Assembly (NCBI GenBank): GCA_033064195.1
Contig: JARBJD010000449.1
Coordinates: 1 to 49,018 of the forward strand
Source: Blattamonas nauphoetae
Taxonomy: Eukaryota > Preaxostyla > Oxymonadida
Length of the DNA stretch: 49,018 bases
Direction of reading: 5' to 3'
Shown here: positions 19,354 to 30,500 of the stretch, one piece after another
Layout of the letters: the number at the start of each line of letters is the position of its first letter
Position numbering within the stretch: the first letter of the stretch is position 1
The notes under the pieces: model-generated
Told to the model about the DNA's origin: nothing
Seen by the model: only the letters and a program-made list of their open reading frames with translations
Database searches by the model: none
Position numbers and translations under genes: made by a program

Positions 19354-20610
19354 GAACAGAATTAGATGTGGACAAGAGCCAGTGAATTTTTTGATTTGTT
19401 TGTGCCTCCTTTTGGACAACATACACTCTCTCGCTCTCCACACTCACCCATCTCCCACCCCCAGGGTTCAAAATGTCCAACGTGGACATATCCGATCCAT
19501 ATCATTTGTTGAATTGACTTACTTCAGGCTACGATAAAAAAGAAAGTGGAAAGAGTTGAAAATAAGTCATACGAAGTTGATGATGCAAAGAAAATGACCT
19601 TGGTTTTTGAGATCCCTGTTTTTCAAGTATCTCCCTGCTGATCATAAAAAGGAATAAAGATATACATGGTGAAGTCTTCTTACATTTAATTTTTCAATAC
19701 TGTTGAGATTTGAGGGTTTGTTCGGCAATCCGCCTGATTGACAAAAAAACGCCATGTGAAGAAGGAGACAATCTTTAATCATCCATAAAAAGTACCTAGA
19801 TGGTTGAAAAAGGAAAAATCCATTCATTTGATGTTGTTCTATTTCAAAGAAAACATAGAAGACTGACGTAACCACGAGATTGTCTGAAAAAGCAGAAAGC
19901 TTACAGTCAACTGAACTCTCCGAACAAGAAACGTCTTCACTGAGATAGGAGAGAGTGTTTGGACGATTAAAATCATCAAATCACTGTAGAGTGCTTTATC
20001 GGTTGATCTGCCCATTTTGATAAAATTGTACACTCGAAAGAAACATTGAATAATAGAGAAGTGACATAATGAATGAAAAAAAGGCATATATTAACACAGG
20101 AGTGCTTTGTCAGGATTTGATTCTTCTATGTACATGAACTGAGTTCGTCAACGTGCCATCAACGCGCGCTCAACGGGACAAAGGGGTGAATCAACGTGAG
20201 GTCAACGGGAGAAAGACCGCCCGTGGCAGGTTTCGAACCCTGCCCACCCCTCTTCCTCGTTTCTCCCGATTTCAACACCACTCTCTCACTCTCTCGCTCT
20301 CTTGTGTTTTGATTTGAAGAGTGATTGACCAATGACGAAGGATTGTCCAGCTGATGTGGGACTGACTCGAACACCCTCCTCCACACTAGACACACACCCT
20401 GATCTTCGTTTTCTTCGCTGGATTGTCCATTTTGATTTGTGTGTGGATGTTTGGTCTTTCGATTGGCAGGGCAGATTGGTGAGGGAGTACGCACACCAAA
20501 TCCATCGACATTCATAACAATGTCACTCACCTCTCAACTGAACATCGTTTGAGTGCATTCTCCTTTTCGCTCTCGAACATCTGAAGATGCTTCCAAGCCA
20601 TTCACTTTCG
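19354..20610. other. Intergenic, no firm gene
   Basis: The stretch is mostly A/T-rich with no recognised family. A 123-codon minus-strand frame at 20159-20530 is low in complexity and not supported. At 20221-20245 GGCAGG and CCTGCC flank TTTCGAAC, a hairpin resembling a tRNA T-arm but without the rest of a tRNA. Confidence 0.5.
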
Positions 20611-20930
20611 TCACTCTCTGCCGATGTCACTCTCTGCCGATGTCACTCTCTGCCGATATCATCCTCTGCCGATATCATCCTCTGCTAATATCACTCTCTG
20701 CCGATATCACCCTCTGCCGATATCATCCTCTGCCGAGATCATCCTCTGCCGATATCATCCTTTCCCGATATCATCCTCTGCCGATATCATCCTCTGCCGA
20801 TGTCACTCTCTGCCGATATCACCTTCTGCCAATATGATCCTCTGCCGATATCATCCTCTGCCGATATCATCCTCTGCCGATATCATCCTCTGCCGATATC
20901 ATCCTCTGCCGATATCATCCTCTGCCGATA
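20611..20930. repeat. 16-bp minisatellite, left part
   Basis: Tandem CTGCCGATATCATCCT units with variants (GATGTCACTCT, GATATCACCCT). Sixteen is not a multiple of three, so three units (48 bp, 16 codons) give a periodic translation in every plus frame. The long open frames here are artefacts. The array is interrupted at 20930 by a TA-flanked element. Confidence 0.95.
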
Positions 20931-21942
20931 TAGGGGGTGTACTAATTATGTCCCCTCAGGTTTTCTCACTGTCGATCAGGTCTTTTGAGCTAATTTTTTA
21001 TCAAGAGTCTTACACCGAGTCAATTCATATTTTAAGCATAGATTTTCAATATCGTATTCATTAAGTCACTCAAATCGCACAAATCTCAAAATGATTCACT
21101 GATTTTTCATTCTATGTGAAAAGATAACTGTGTCAAACTTCAAATTGGAGTGATTATCACATTTTTTCTCGTTTTTTGTTCTAAACATGCAAATATGTGA
21201 GATAGATTCGCTTATCTGGTCGAAACAGTGGATCTCGTACTGACATCACTCGAAGGTTTGTTCAACTCATTTGACTTTATGAATCACCTATTTTATCTTC
21301 TATAAAAATAGGTGAAGTAAAAAATAAGAAGAAAAGGACCTTTGATCACAGTCTCTGCCAATCTTTGTGTTGTCACACGGCAAAACTCTAACCAAGAGTG
21401 AAAAAAGTTACATTTGAGGAAACGTGTGAAGTCTCTCCTTTTTCCAGAAATTTCGTCTCATTCTTCTGATTTCAGCACGTTACTATTAGAATCGAAGTCT
21501 TCTGAGAATCACTCTGGAAACGAACGAGATCAAAGTTGAATTGACTCTTTGTCGAAGAAGGGCAAACTTTCCTTGTTTTGACATCAATTTTCATAATGTA
21601 TCGGACGATAGACATCTGTCATGTTGTGCTGTCATGATTGTCAAGGATCCTCCGGTTCTCTCCAACTATGATGATATTCACACAACGTTCGAGAATTCAT
21701 GCTATAATCATCTCATTAAACCATTTCTCTCATTATTTTCATCAATCAATGAGTGAATCTGTGAAAACAAAGAGGGAGGAGACATGAAAATGACGGTTTT
21801 TCGTGAATAAAGCAATATCGAAGTGAAATTCGAACTTTAGTCTGTCCGCTGGCTCGGTGTAAGCTCCAGTCTGGTCTTATTTTCCATCGTCACTCACTGT
21901 ATATGCAGAAAACCTGAGGGGACATAATTAGTACACCCCCTA
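20931..21942. mobile_element. Tc1/mariner-type non-autonomous element, about 1 kb
   Basis: It is bounded by perfect 36-base inverted repeats beginning TAGGGGGTGTACTAATTATG (20931-20966 and 21907-21942) and flanked by a TA duplication (20929-20930 and 21943-21944). Removing the element and one TA restores GCCGATATCATCC, the minisatellite unit. The TA target and the GGGGGTGTAC-type end fit Tc1/mariner. No DDE transposase is encoded; the longest internal frame (71 codons at 21541) has no recognised domain. Perfect repeats indicate a recent insertion. Confidence 0.88.
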
Positions 21943-23196
21943 TATCATCCTCTGCCGATATCATCCTCTGCCGATATCATCCTCTCCCGATATCATCCTC
22001 TGCCGATATCATCCTCTGCCGATATCATCCTCTCCCGATATCACCCTCTGCCGATATCATCCTCTGCCGATATCATCCTTTGCCGATGTCATCCTCTGCC
22101 GATGTCACTCTCTGCCGATATCATCCTCTGCCGATATCATCATCTGCCAATGTCACTCTCTGCCGATATCATCCTCTGCCGATATCATCCTCTGCCGATA
22201 TCATCCTCTCCCGATATCACCCTCTGCCGATATCATCCTCTGCCGATATCATCCTCTGCCGATATCACCCTCTACCGATATCACCCTCTGCCGATGTCAC
22301 TCTCTGCCGATATCACTCTCTGCCGATATCACCCTCTGCCGATATCATCCTCTGCCGATATCATCCTCTGCCGATATCATTCTCTCCCGATATCATCCTC
22401 TGCCGATATCATCCTCTGCCGATATCATCATCTGCCAATGTCACTCTCTGCCGATATCACTCTCTGCCGATGTCACTCTCTGCTGATGTCACTCTCTGCC
22501 GATATCACCCTCAGCCGATATCATCCTCTGCCGATATCATCCTCTGCCGATATCATCCTCTGCCGATATCATCCTCTGCCGATATCATCCTCTCCCGATA
22601 TCACCCTCTGCCGATATCATCCTCTGCCGATATCATCCTCTGCCGATATCACCCTCTACCGATATCACCCTCTGCCGATGTCACTCTCTGCCGATATCAC
22701 TCTCTGCCGATATCACCCTCTGCCGATATCATCCTCTGCCGATATCATCCTCTGCCGATATCATTCTCTCCCGATATCATCCTCTGCCGATATCATCCTC
22801 TGCCGATATCATCATCTGCCAATGTCACTCTCTGCCGATATCACTCTCTGCCGATGTCACTCTCTGCTGATGTCACTCTCTGCCGATATCACCCTCAGCC
22901 GATATCATCCTCTGCCGAAGTCACTCTCTGCCGATATCACCCTCTGCCGATATCATCCTCTGCCGATGTCACTCTCTGTCGATATCATCCTCTGCCGATA
23001 TCATCATCTGCCGATATCATCCTCTCCCGATATCACCCTCTGCCGATATCATCATCTGTCGATATCACCCTCTGCCGATATCATCCTCTGCCGATATCAT
23101 CCTCTCCCGATATCACCCTCTGCCGATATCATCATCTGTCGATATCACCCTCTGCCGATATCATCCTCTGCCGATATCATCCTCTCCCGATATCAT
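21943..23196. repeat. 16-bp minisatellite, right part
   Basis: About 78 units of the CTGCCGATATCATCCT family continue the array on the far side of the Tc1/mariner-type element. A 384-bp block (24 units) starting near 22170 is repeated almost exactly starting near 22555, recognisable by rare variants such as CTACCGATATCACC and CATCTGCCAATGTCAC. This indicates a recent higher-order duplication. Confidence 0.95.
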
Positions 23197-23593
23197 CCTT
23201 ATGAACCAAACCAGTGCTCATTAACAAGTGAGTAGCCTGATGAAATGGTTTATGGGGCTGGCCTGCCCAAACGAAACAAAAACAGAGTCATAATTAAGTT
23301 TTCTCTGTTCCAGTAAAGATTTCCCAACAAGGGACTAAAGAGTCACGATGTTGGTTTGCCCAAGTGGGGGCAGTTAATGAGCAAAAGGAGAGAGATCTGG
23401 GTCTCGGGTCCAGAAAAGCCCCAACGGGGAAGAAAAACTGGACAAACAAGAGAGGTCAAAAGTGACTTGTGAAATGGAAAAGCCGAAAGGCTGAATGAGA
23501 GTCGCCTCTGCGACGAAAACAAGCACTCAAGAACGAGCAACAGTTGTGTGGCAGCGTTCTATGTTAATGAGCACTGGTTTGGTTCATAAGGAT
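23195..23593. mobile_element. 399-bp MITE with 30-base inverted repeats
   Basis: The ends ATCCTTATGAACCAAACCAG… and its reverse complement match over about 32 bases, including GTGCTCATTAACA. It inserted at the right edge of the 16-bp array. The family is related to the larger element to its right: the first roughly 75 bases of this MITE (with GAGTAGCCTGATGAAATGG) also occur, inverted, at 27490-27555. No clear target duplication is seen, because the right end shares AGGAT with the next element. Confidence 0.75.
23408..23527 (+). ncRNA. Structured RNA-like hairpin module in MITE
   Basis: Hairpin A pairs GTCCAG (23408-23413) with CTGGAC (23438-23443) around AAAAGCCCCAACGGGGAAG. An outer stem pairs AGTGACTTGT (23461-23470) with ACAAGCACT (23519-23527). 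Inside it are AGCC-GAAA-GGCT (23481-23492) and GTCGC-CTCT-GCGAC (23501-23514). Hairpin A has the same loop core as the DIRS hairpin at 2686-2730 but a different, still fully paired, stem. No known RNA family was recognised. Confidence 0.45.
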
Positions 23594-23793
23594 TTCCTTG
23601 CACTCAATCCTTCACCAAACCAGTGGTCATTAACAAGTGAGTGTTGAAAAGGGACGCTGAGAAACAATGGAGAATACTCAAAGAATGAGAAAAGAAGAGA
23701 AAGGATATCTTTGTGGACTTCTTCCTTGAATGAATACTCAGTTCTGAAGAAAAGGCCGTGTTCCCGAAGGGCTGTCACCGACTGATTGTGAGT

Positions 23794-24201
23794 CCCGAGA
23801 ACCCAGCTCTCTCGAATCGCTGCTGTCTGCCCAATTCGATCGGACGTCTTGCTTGTTCCTTCTGGCTTGAATTCTCCTCCTTTCCACATTCTTCCATTTC
23901 AAAGATTGAGAGCACCACCAATCCCATTGTCATGGAATCCACAACCGTGTTGTGTAGCAGATTCGGGAAGTGGGGGTCTTAGAAATCCAAGCATTCCATT
24001 CGAGAAGGTGTTTTCACTTGATCTGATTTTGAGTTCCCACTCTCCATTGTCGATCAGAAGAGAAATAGATGTTCTCCAATTCGGTCCATCTTCGAGTTTG
24101 ATGATTTGTGTGAGAGTGGTTGGAGTGCGTGCGTGAGCAGTTCTGTCGAGTGATTGGAGTGATTCAATTCCCACTCCTAATCCTGCTTCGCTCATTGACA
24201 C
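23794..24201 (-). pseudogene. SPRY-like domain fragment
   Basis: Minus-strand coding remnant with SPRY/B30.2-like features: a WRTSISLLIDNGEWELKIRS strand pair, NGMLGFLRPPLP, then GRMWKGGEFKPEGTSKTSDR and IGQTAAIR. From memory it matches a module common at the C-terminus of Blattamonas proteins, where it continues with a strand rich in Arg and Leu (REARLF…). Here the match ends at about 23794, and the 4-kb element end follows. One in-frame TGA lies near 23898. It is probably a captured or leftover gene fragment rather than a working gene. Confidence 0.5.
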
Positions 24202-24690
24202 AAGACTTCCCTTCTATCCTAAACTCCTCCATGAAATCATCAGTTCTTCCGCTTTCATTTCTTCTACTTGTGATTCTGCGATGGAAAACATGGTTTGAAC
24301 GTGTTGACACGACTCATCTCGGCATCGGAGCGGCTCCGCATGTAATCACAATCTCATCATGACGATCCGTCAATGAGTCTCTCCATTCCTGTCTCCTCTT
24401 GCTACCGACAAAGTCGACAGTCTACACACGATTGGTACGTTCTTCCGCACTGACCGTGTTCTTTGCTGGTTTCTCTTCTTCGAAGGCAGACGTTGAGAGG
24501 AATATGCCGGAGAAAGTGCATTGCATGTCCGATATTATCGGCTCTCTTTCTCCCAAGGAAGTCTCCTAGCAATCCCTCCAACTTCTGCGACATCGCTTCA
24601 GTTCCGCCAGCAGTCGAGTCATGATGGTAGCTTGTTCTGGTCGTCGAATCAATATCTCAAGCAGAGCTGAAAACTGCTGCTCTTCATAGT

Positions 24691-24895
24691 TCCCTTCTTG
24701 TGGAGTGGAAGATCTGGCTTCCTCTGCAGCTCCCATCTTGTGGAGTGGAAGATCTGGCTTCCTCTGCAGCTCCCATCTTGTGGAGTGGAAGATCTGGCTT
24801 CCTCTGTAGCTCCCATCTTGTGGAGTGGAAGATCTGGCTTCCTCTGTAGCTCCCATCTTGTGGAGTGGAAGATCTGGCTTCCTCTGCAGCTCCCT
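24691..24895. repeat. 40-bp tandem repeat, five copies
   Basis: Units TTGTGGAGTGGAAGATCTGG + CTTCCTCTGCAGCTCCCATC differ only at TGCAGC/TGTAGC. The 40-bp period is not a codon multiple, so it is unlikely to be coding. Confidence 0.95.
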
Positions 24896-27489
24896 TCCCA
24901 ACACTCTAATTACCATAATCCTTGTTCTCTGTCTCTTTCCCCCCGCAGTCAGGGCAAAAATCCCTGGACAAGTAATGGATTTGTCGTCCTCTTTATCCTT
25001 CGTAAAATCCACTTGGTCGCGTGGAATAAAGACATCTCAACTACGTATTGCTTGGTCCTCAAAGTTGTGCTCATCTCACCCCCTGGAATATCAAGATCGA
25101 TTGAACTTCCTTCTAGTCTCCCGTATGATGACTTCTTTTAATTCTGTCTATTCACACCCAGATCGGTTGCAGATCCGGGAAAAAGGACTCTGTCAAGCAC
25201 ATCATCGTCATAATACTCACTGAAAGTTGGACTGGAACCCTTCTCCATAGATCTTCATCTGTTCAATTTCCTTCCTCCTAACTCCGGTTCATTTGATTGC
25301 AGGGAAAGGCCTCTGAGGAACGACTCTGGTCTGTTATTTGCGGAAAATGAGAGTGCTTGTTGTTTGAGGGAATCAATTTCTAACGTCGGCGCCAGCAACC
25401 TTGTTAAGAATTGATGCAAACATTGAGTATGTTGTTTCGTCGTAAGTTGAGAATGATACACTCTCGGATGATGTGAGCCTGTCCTCACAGTCATCACTCC
25501 ATTGCGTGGAGATGCCGTGTCGTTTTGGGCTTTCGAAGACAAACAGCCCACAAATTGTTAGAGGGGTGTCCGAACGACTGAGTCGGATATTGAAAGAAAG
25601 ATGACATCGGAGACACCATCCTGCTTCCTTTTCAGGTTTAACTTCTTTCCAAGCTTTAACTGGATCCTCACACCAGTGGTCCGGGATAATTCAGCGCAAT
25701 AGCTAGTACCATCTGATAATTTCCTTCCTTGCAATTGAGTGTGTTTCCTCCACTGGAAAGCCTGTTCCTTGTTGTCTTGGTGTTCAAAATTGTGAGTGTT
25801 CGATGTTACTGCAAATGTGGAGTGTTTAGTTCGAATGTTGAATGTTTTGAAGTGGTACAATGTCTTGTCAACAGAAGTTTGATAGTTGTGATGGTACAGA
25901 GTTGGTGAGAGCATCCATTCCTTGAATTTATCTTGACATTGAACTGTGGGACTTGTCCTCCTCCGCTCATTCATGGGGAGTGCACCCGTCTCTTCGACGA
26001 TAGAAGTAATGCAATTTGCGATGCTTCGACCAATTATTCACTTCATCAAACAAGTGACACGGTTGATGGAGAGAATACTGTGATGGTCGCTAAGGTTGTG
26101 CCAATGGAGTATCTAACATTTGAAAATATGGGATTTCTTGCCTTGCCGAGCTCAACAGTTACATCTGTATCTCACACTAATCTTCGTTTCCTTGGTGAGA
26201 CAAGACTGTCTGAGTTGGTTGCCTGAAGTTTGGATGAGGACAACCAGTGAGCTAGCTTCCTTCTGTGAAGCCTTCAAAAGAATATATTTTGGTGTTTTCT
26301 ATCCTGTTCTCTTGATCGTCCTCTTTCAACTTTAGTACGAGTCATAACTGGATAAACTGGATCGGAAGTTATTACACTGGTCGGTGGTCCTTGTAGTTTC
26401 AACCACCATTCTGTCTGACACCTGTTCTTGCAGGAGTTCGTTTAATTGTGTTTTAGCCTTCTATATCCCCCATGAATACAATTAGTAGAGATGAGATCGT
26501 GAATTGCCTTGTGGATACCCGGATCTCTCAAAGATGGATGACAGGATTCTATGATCAGAACATGTTGGATTTGAGTTGAAAAGGAATGTTTTCGTGTGGA
26601 AGGGGCAGATAAATTGCTGTACTTCTTCAACACGGAGGTGGGCCATCCAAGTTCGGGTGACTATCAATAAGGACATGTATATGGACACGCTCCACTCCAT
26701 TTGTCGATCGGCTGCCAGTGATACAGATGAACTTGCTTCCTTGTCCATCCTAATTTCCAATAAAGGGCTGACAGATAGTCCCGTGATGTTGATCCGGTTG
26801 GTGGGTATTCAAGTCACGATGAGTATCTGTTCAACGAAATGTGAAATCCTTATCATGTCCTTGACAATTTCTTGATATTTCCGGCCAGAATGTCTGACTG
26901 TCCCGTTCTGTTTCGAACGTTTGAACAAAGCCCGGTACCAGGTAATCCTTTGTCATTCTGACCGTCGGAAGACACCAATCTGATCATTGCATCATATTTG
27001 CTATATTCTGATCTCCTCCTCGTCACAATATGTGATGGTAGCTATCTGACATGATTGTTTCTGTCTTGAACGATTCAAAACGTACGGGACCGGCGATTCG
27101 ACGATGTTGTTGTTTGAATTCCACGAACATTTGATAACAATTCCAAAGGTGAAAACCGATTCTGCGGCAAAGTATCATTTGTTGGTGTGGGGAGATGGTC
27201 CGAGATGCCGCTCGTCGGCTATTGGTTGCCCGGTCCATTGTTCGTTAATGCAGAGGCACTAACGACTCCCTTCTGACTTGTTTTCCCTTCTAAGATTCTC
27301 AAATCTTGAGTCGAGTGATGGAAGGCTGATGGTATTGGAGTTGAACATTGAAAGAGTTTTTACGACAGTGGATCAGTAAGTCGTTGATTCGGAAGCAATC
27401 AATCGTTCAGGGAGTGACTACGCGAAAACAAGTTTGACCGTTTGTGACGAGGAGGAGTATTCATAGTGTTTTTGTTGATCTTGTGCAGG
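24896..27489. other. Interior of the 4-kb element, decayed
   Basis: Several open frames of 60-138 codons occur on both strands (for example 25558-25974 minus and 25933-26226 plus). None has a recognised domain or a convincing start, and no transposase signature was found. Confidence 0.4.
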
Positions 27490-27519
27490 CCAGCCCCATA
27501 AACCATTTCATCAGGCTAC

Positions 27520-30500
27520 TCATTCACTTGTTAATGACCACTGGTTTGGTGAAGGATTGAGTGCAAGGAAATCCTGAAGTGTCTCCATCTCCCATAGAAT
27601 CAGACTAAGACTGAACACTGCACACGCTCCACCATCCAACTCCTTCCCCTCCCCTGTTTCTGGCGCCTTCCATCGGTCTTCCTCGTGCTCTGCTTTGGGT
27701 GTGGACTGGTCTGCGTGTTGTCTGTTGTCTGACAAGACGCGAGATGGAAAGAGTTGAGCGTTGTCTTGTCCTGATTGTGTCGGTGCTGGCTGAGTGTTGG
27801 TCGTCTTGTTGTGCGGGCGTTGTTTGCTGGACAGACACACAACACCCGCCGAATCGAAAAAAACTTGGTGCGGCGAAAGCTGAAGCAGAATGAAGTTGTG
27901 TGTCCCCTTCGCCGTGATCGACGAAAGAGCGGCAACCAGCTGCTTCTGAACGGCCATCTTGTCGACTGACATTCCTGGCGTTGGATGATGCAGTCGGTTG
28001 AACAGCGTGTCGTTCTTGTTCACTGCCCGTGTTTTGTTCCCATCCACACCACACGCCATCACAAAGTCTTCCAGTTTGTCATCTTCATCGTCTTTCTCAT
28101 GGTTTGAAGCCAAATTCGTTCCGATCTTTCCAGTTTCAACAAAAACGAGATCCTGACGCATTGCTTCGGTTGGAGTGGCAAACGACGATTTGTGCAGTCG
28201 ATCAGTCTGATCGACCGTTTCTTCTTCGAATTTGATGTCTTCCACCATCGTGTTGACTTCTGTCATTTCGTTGGATTTCGCTGCTTTCTTCTGTCTGCGT
28301 CTTCGAAGCAGGATGACAACGATGATAATGAAGACGAGAAGAGCGACAGCGAGGATGATGACGAGAGGAATCCACCATTTCATGTTGTCTCTCACGACTT
28401 CTGAGCGTTTGTCGGCTGAGCTCTTCTGAATCACGAAAGACGTTGAGGATCGAACTTCATTCCCGAAAATCAGTCTTCCTTGCCATTCCAGCGACGAGTC
28501 CAGATCTTTCACGAGCGATGGCGGGAGCTCGAGAGAGATCGAGTTTTCTGTGAGTGACTTGCATGTTTCCGATGTGAGCTCCAACTTGGCTGTGTTTCCA
28601 TCTGCTTTCGATTTCGTGATTTCCACAATCTCGAGCCACAATCCACATGGAATCAGAACCGAGCCACTCAACTCAATCGAGAACACTTTGCTCATCTTGT
28701 CAAGAGTGCTCTTCGAATCTGATGAAAGAGTTGGGATGAACAACGGCGTGTCCGGTTCTGCATCCTCTCCTGACAATGAACAATCGTTTTGAGAGATCCA
28801 GAAGTGTGGATGCTTCTCACCTGATCCATCACCGCTGCTCAGACTCTCAATTGAGATGTGGCCAGCGTTCGAGCAATGAATGTTGCGTCGGAATGAAGGA
28901 AATGCGGTGTCACTGGGAGTGTTGTCGTGAAATGATCCCGCCTCGATCGAAAGATGGCCTCCCTCCATGGTGATCGCTCCTTGCGAGAGATGTGTGAGTT
29001 TTACAGTGTCGATCGTTGTCGAACTGTTCACAACTTGAAGAATTCCACTCTCCCAACTGCACATGTCTTCCGGCGATTGTTGTGAATTTGAAGGTTGCGC
29101 AGAGCCAACAATCGAGCAGCCTGTCAGAAGAACGCTGCTCGAGTTTCCAAACACAAACACGAACGAGTCAGACACACTCTCAATCAAGACGAGGACGTCG
29201 CTGATCTGGAGTGAGGCTTCTTTCACTTCGATCATCCCTTTCCGCTCTCCCATCGATGCAGCAGAAGGAATGCGGAGTGTTGGTCCAGCGAGTTGATATT
29301 TCGACAGAACCAGGAATCCATTCGATGGGATGAAGAGTGAATTCGATTGTGTCGTCGAATTCTTCACTTTCATCTCCACTTTTGAGATCAACAGGCTTAT
29401 GGCGATCGTCCACGCAATGTCAACTGTCGCACAAGGAGAACTGGTCTCTCCACAGAACAGTTCATCACTTCCGGTGTTCTCATCGACGTGCAGTGTCAGA
29501 TTGGTCGGCTTCACTCCTGTTTTGAACCAAACCGGGTTGTCGAGAAGAACTGTGTCATGTTCCGGTTTGACATTGGTGATTGATTTCAGTGTGTAGTTTG
29601 TGTCGAACTGGAGTGTATCCTGCAATCCAATCAAAAGTGGAGGAGAGGTGACTGTGCTGTCAGCGTTGAACAGAATCGTGAAAGATGGTCCATCGACGAG
29701 AACGACGGAGTAATTCCCCTCAAGATCCAAACCCGTTCCCAACAGTTCAATCGTGACTGTTGTGTTCAGAGTGTTCGGATGGACGATCGCTTCGGTTACT
29801 TTTGGAGGACGAGGGATTTGGAGAGTGAGACCAGAAGTGACATGAATGGGTGATCCATCGCGATGAGCTGAGCTGATTGAGTACGTCTCTCCGAAGACGA
29901 GGCTGTCTGCCTCGTTCGAGTCGACAGTGTGAGAGCATTCCACATTTCCTTCGCTGTTCACACTTCCAGTGATTGTTCTGGACTTGCTTGCTTCTGAGTG
30001 AGTAAGAACAACAGAATAATCGCCAGGTGACAGCACTCGACCAGTCAGTGTCACAATCACTTTGTCACGCACTGGGTTCAGTTGACACTTTCCATCCTCA
30101 ATACGAGCTGGTTCTTTCATCGTTTCAAACGTCAGACCTCTTTCGAAGAAGATCGGTTTCTGATAACTGTCTTCCATCCCAACAATCTTGTACACTGTGT
30201 CGTACGTCATGTTCATCGACAATGGCAACGCTTTCGAGTAAAGAATCCCTTTCAGTTCTCCAATCCCCGATTCAGAGAAGGAAACAGACACATTCACGTC
30301 GGGAGCGCTCGTGTTGCCTTCAAGAACAATCCAGCATGTCCCCGAAAGCTTCACTCCAGACAGAGACACCGACACTTCCCGATCTTGATTCGAATATGTC
30401 ATCGGACCAATCGAGATCAGACGAGATGGTTCAGCCGGCACTTTGAATGTCACATCACTGTCCACAACTGTGCTCATTCCAGAAATCAAAAGATCTGTGA

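Larger units (their letters stand above)
23589..27575. mobile_element. About 4-kb TIR-bounded segment carrying a SPRY-like fragment
   Basis: The first and last roughly 51 bases are inverted copies, starting AGGATTTCCTTGCACTCAAT and including CACCAAACCAGTGGTCATTA. The right end then shares a further 40 bases with the left end of the adjacent MITE, so the two belong to one TIR family. No transposase was recognised and no direct target duplication is visible. The interior holds a SPRY-like gene fragment, a 40-bp tandem repeat and decayed sequence. Its right end falls inside the C-terminal kinase-like region of the receptor gene (27520-34308). Confidence 0.65.

Noticed and set aside
20215-20260. 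tRNA T-arm-like hairpin with TTCGAA
   Set aside because: The loop is eight bases and no acceptor, D or anticodon arms can be drawn.
20159-20530. 123-codon minus-strand gene
   Set aside because: Low-complexity, no homology recognised, and it overlaps a different open frame of similar quality.
20611-23196. CRISPR-like array
   Set aside because: Units are contiguous with no unique spacers, and the context is eukaryotic.
22080-23235. Plus-strand frames of about 375 codons with a CRYHPLPIS repeat
   Set aside because: Artefact of the 16-bp minisatellite, whose three-unit period is open in all plus frames.
23461-23527. Canonical hammerhead ribozyme
   Set aside because: CTGAATGA and GAAA are suggestive, but the core has an extra base and no NUH cleavage site directly precedes the first inner stem.
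25933-26226. 97-codon plus-strand gene in the 4-kb element
   Set aside because: No recognised domain, and the surrounding sequence is decayed on both strands; not enough to call.
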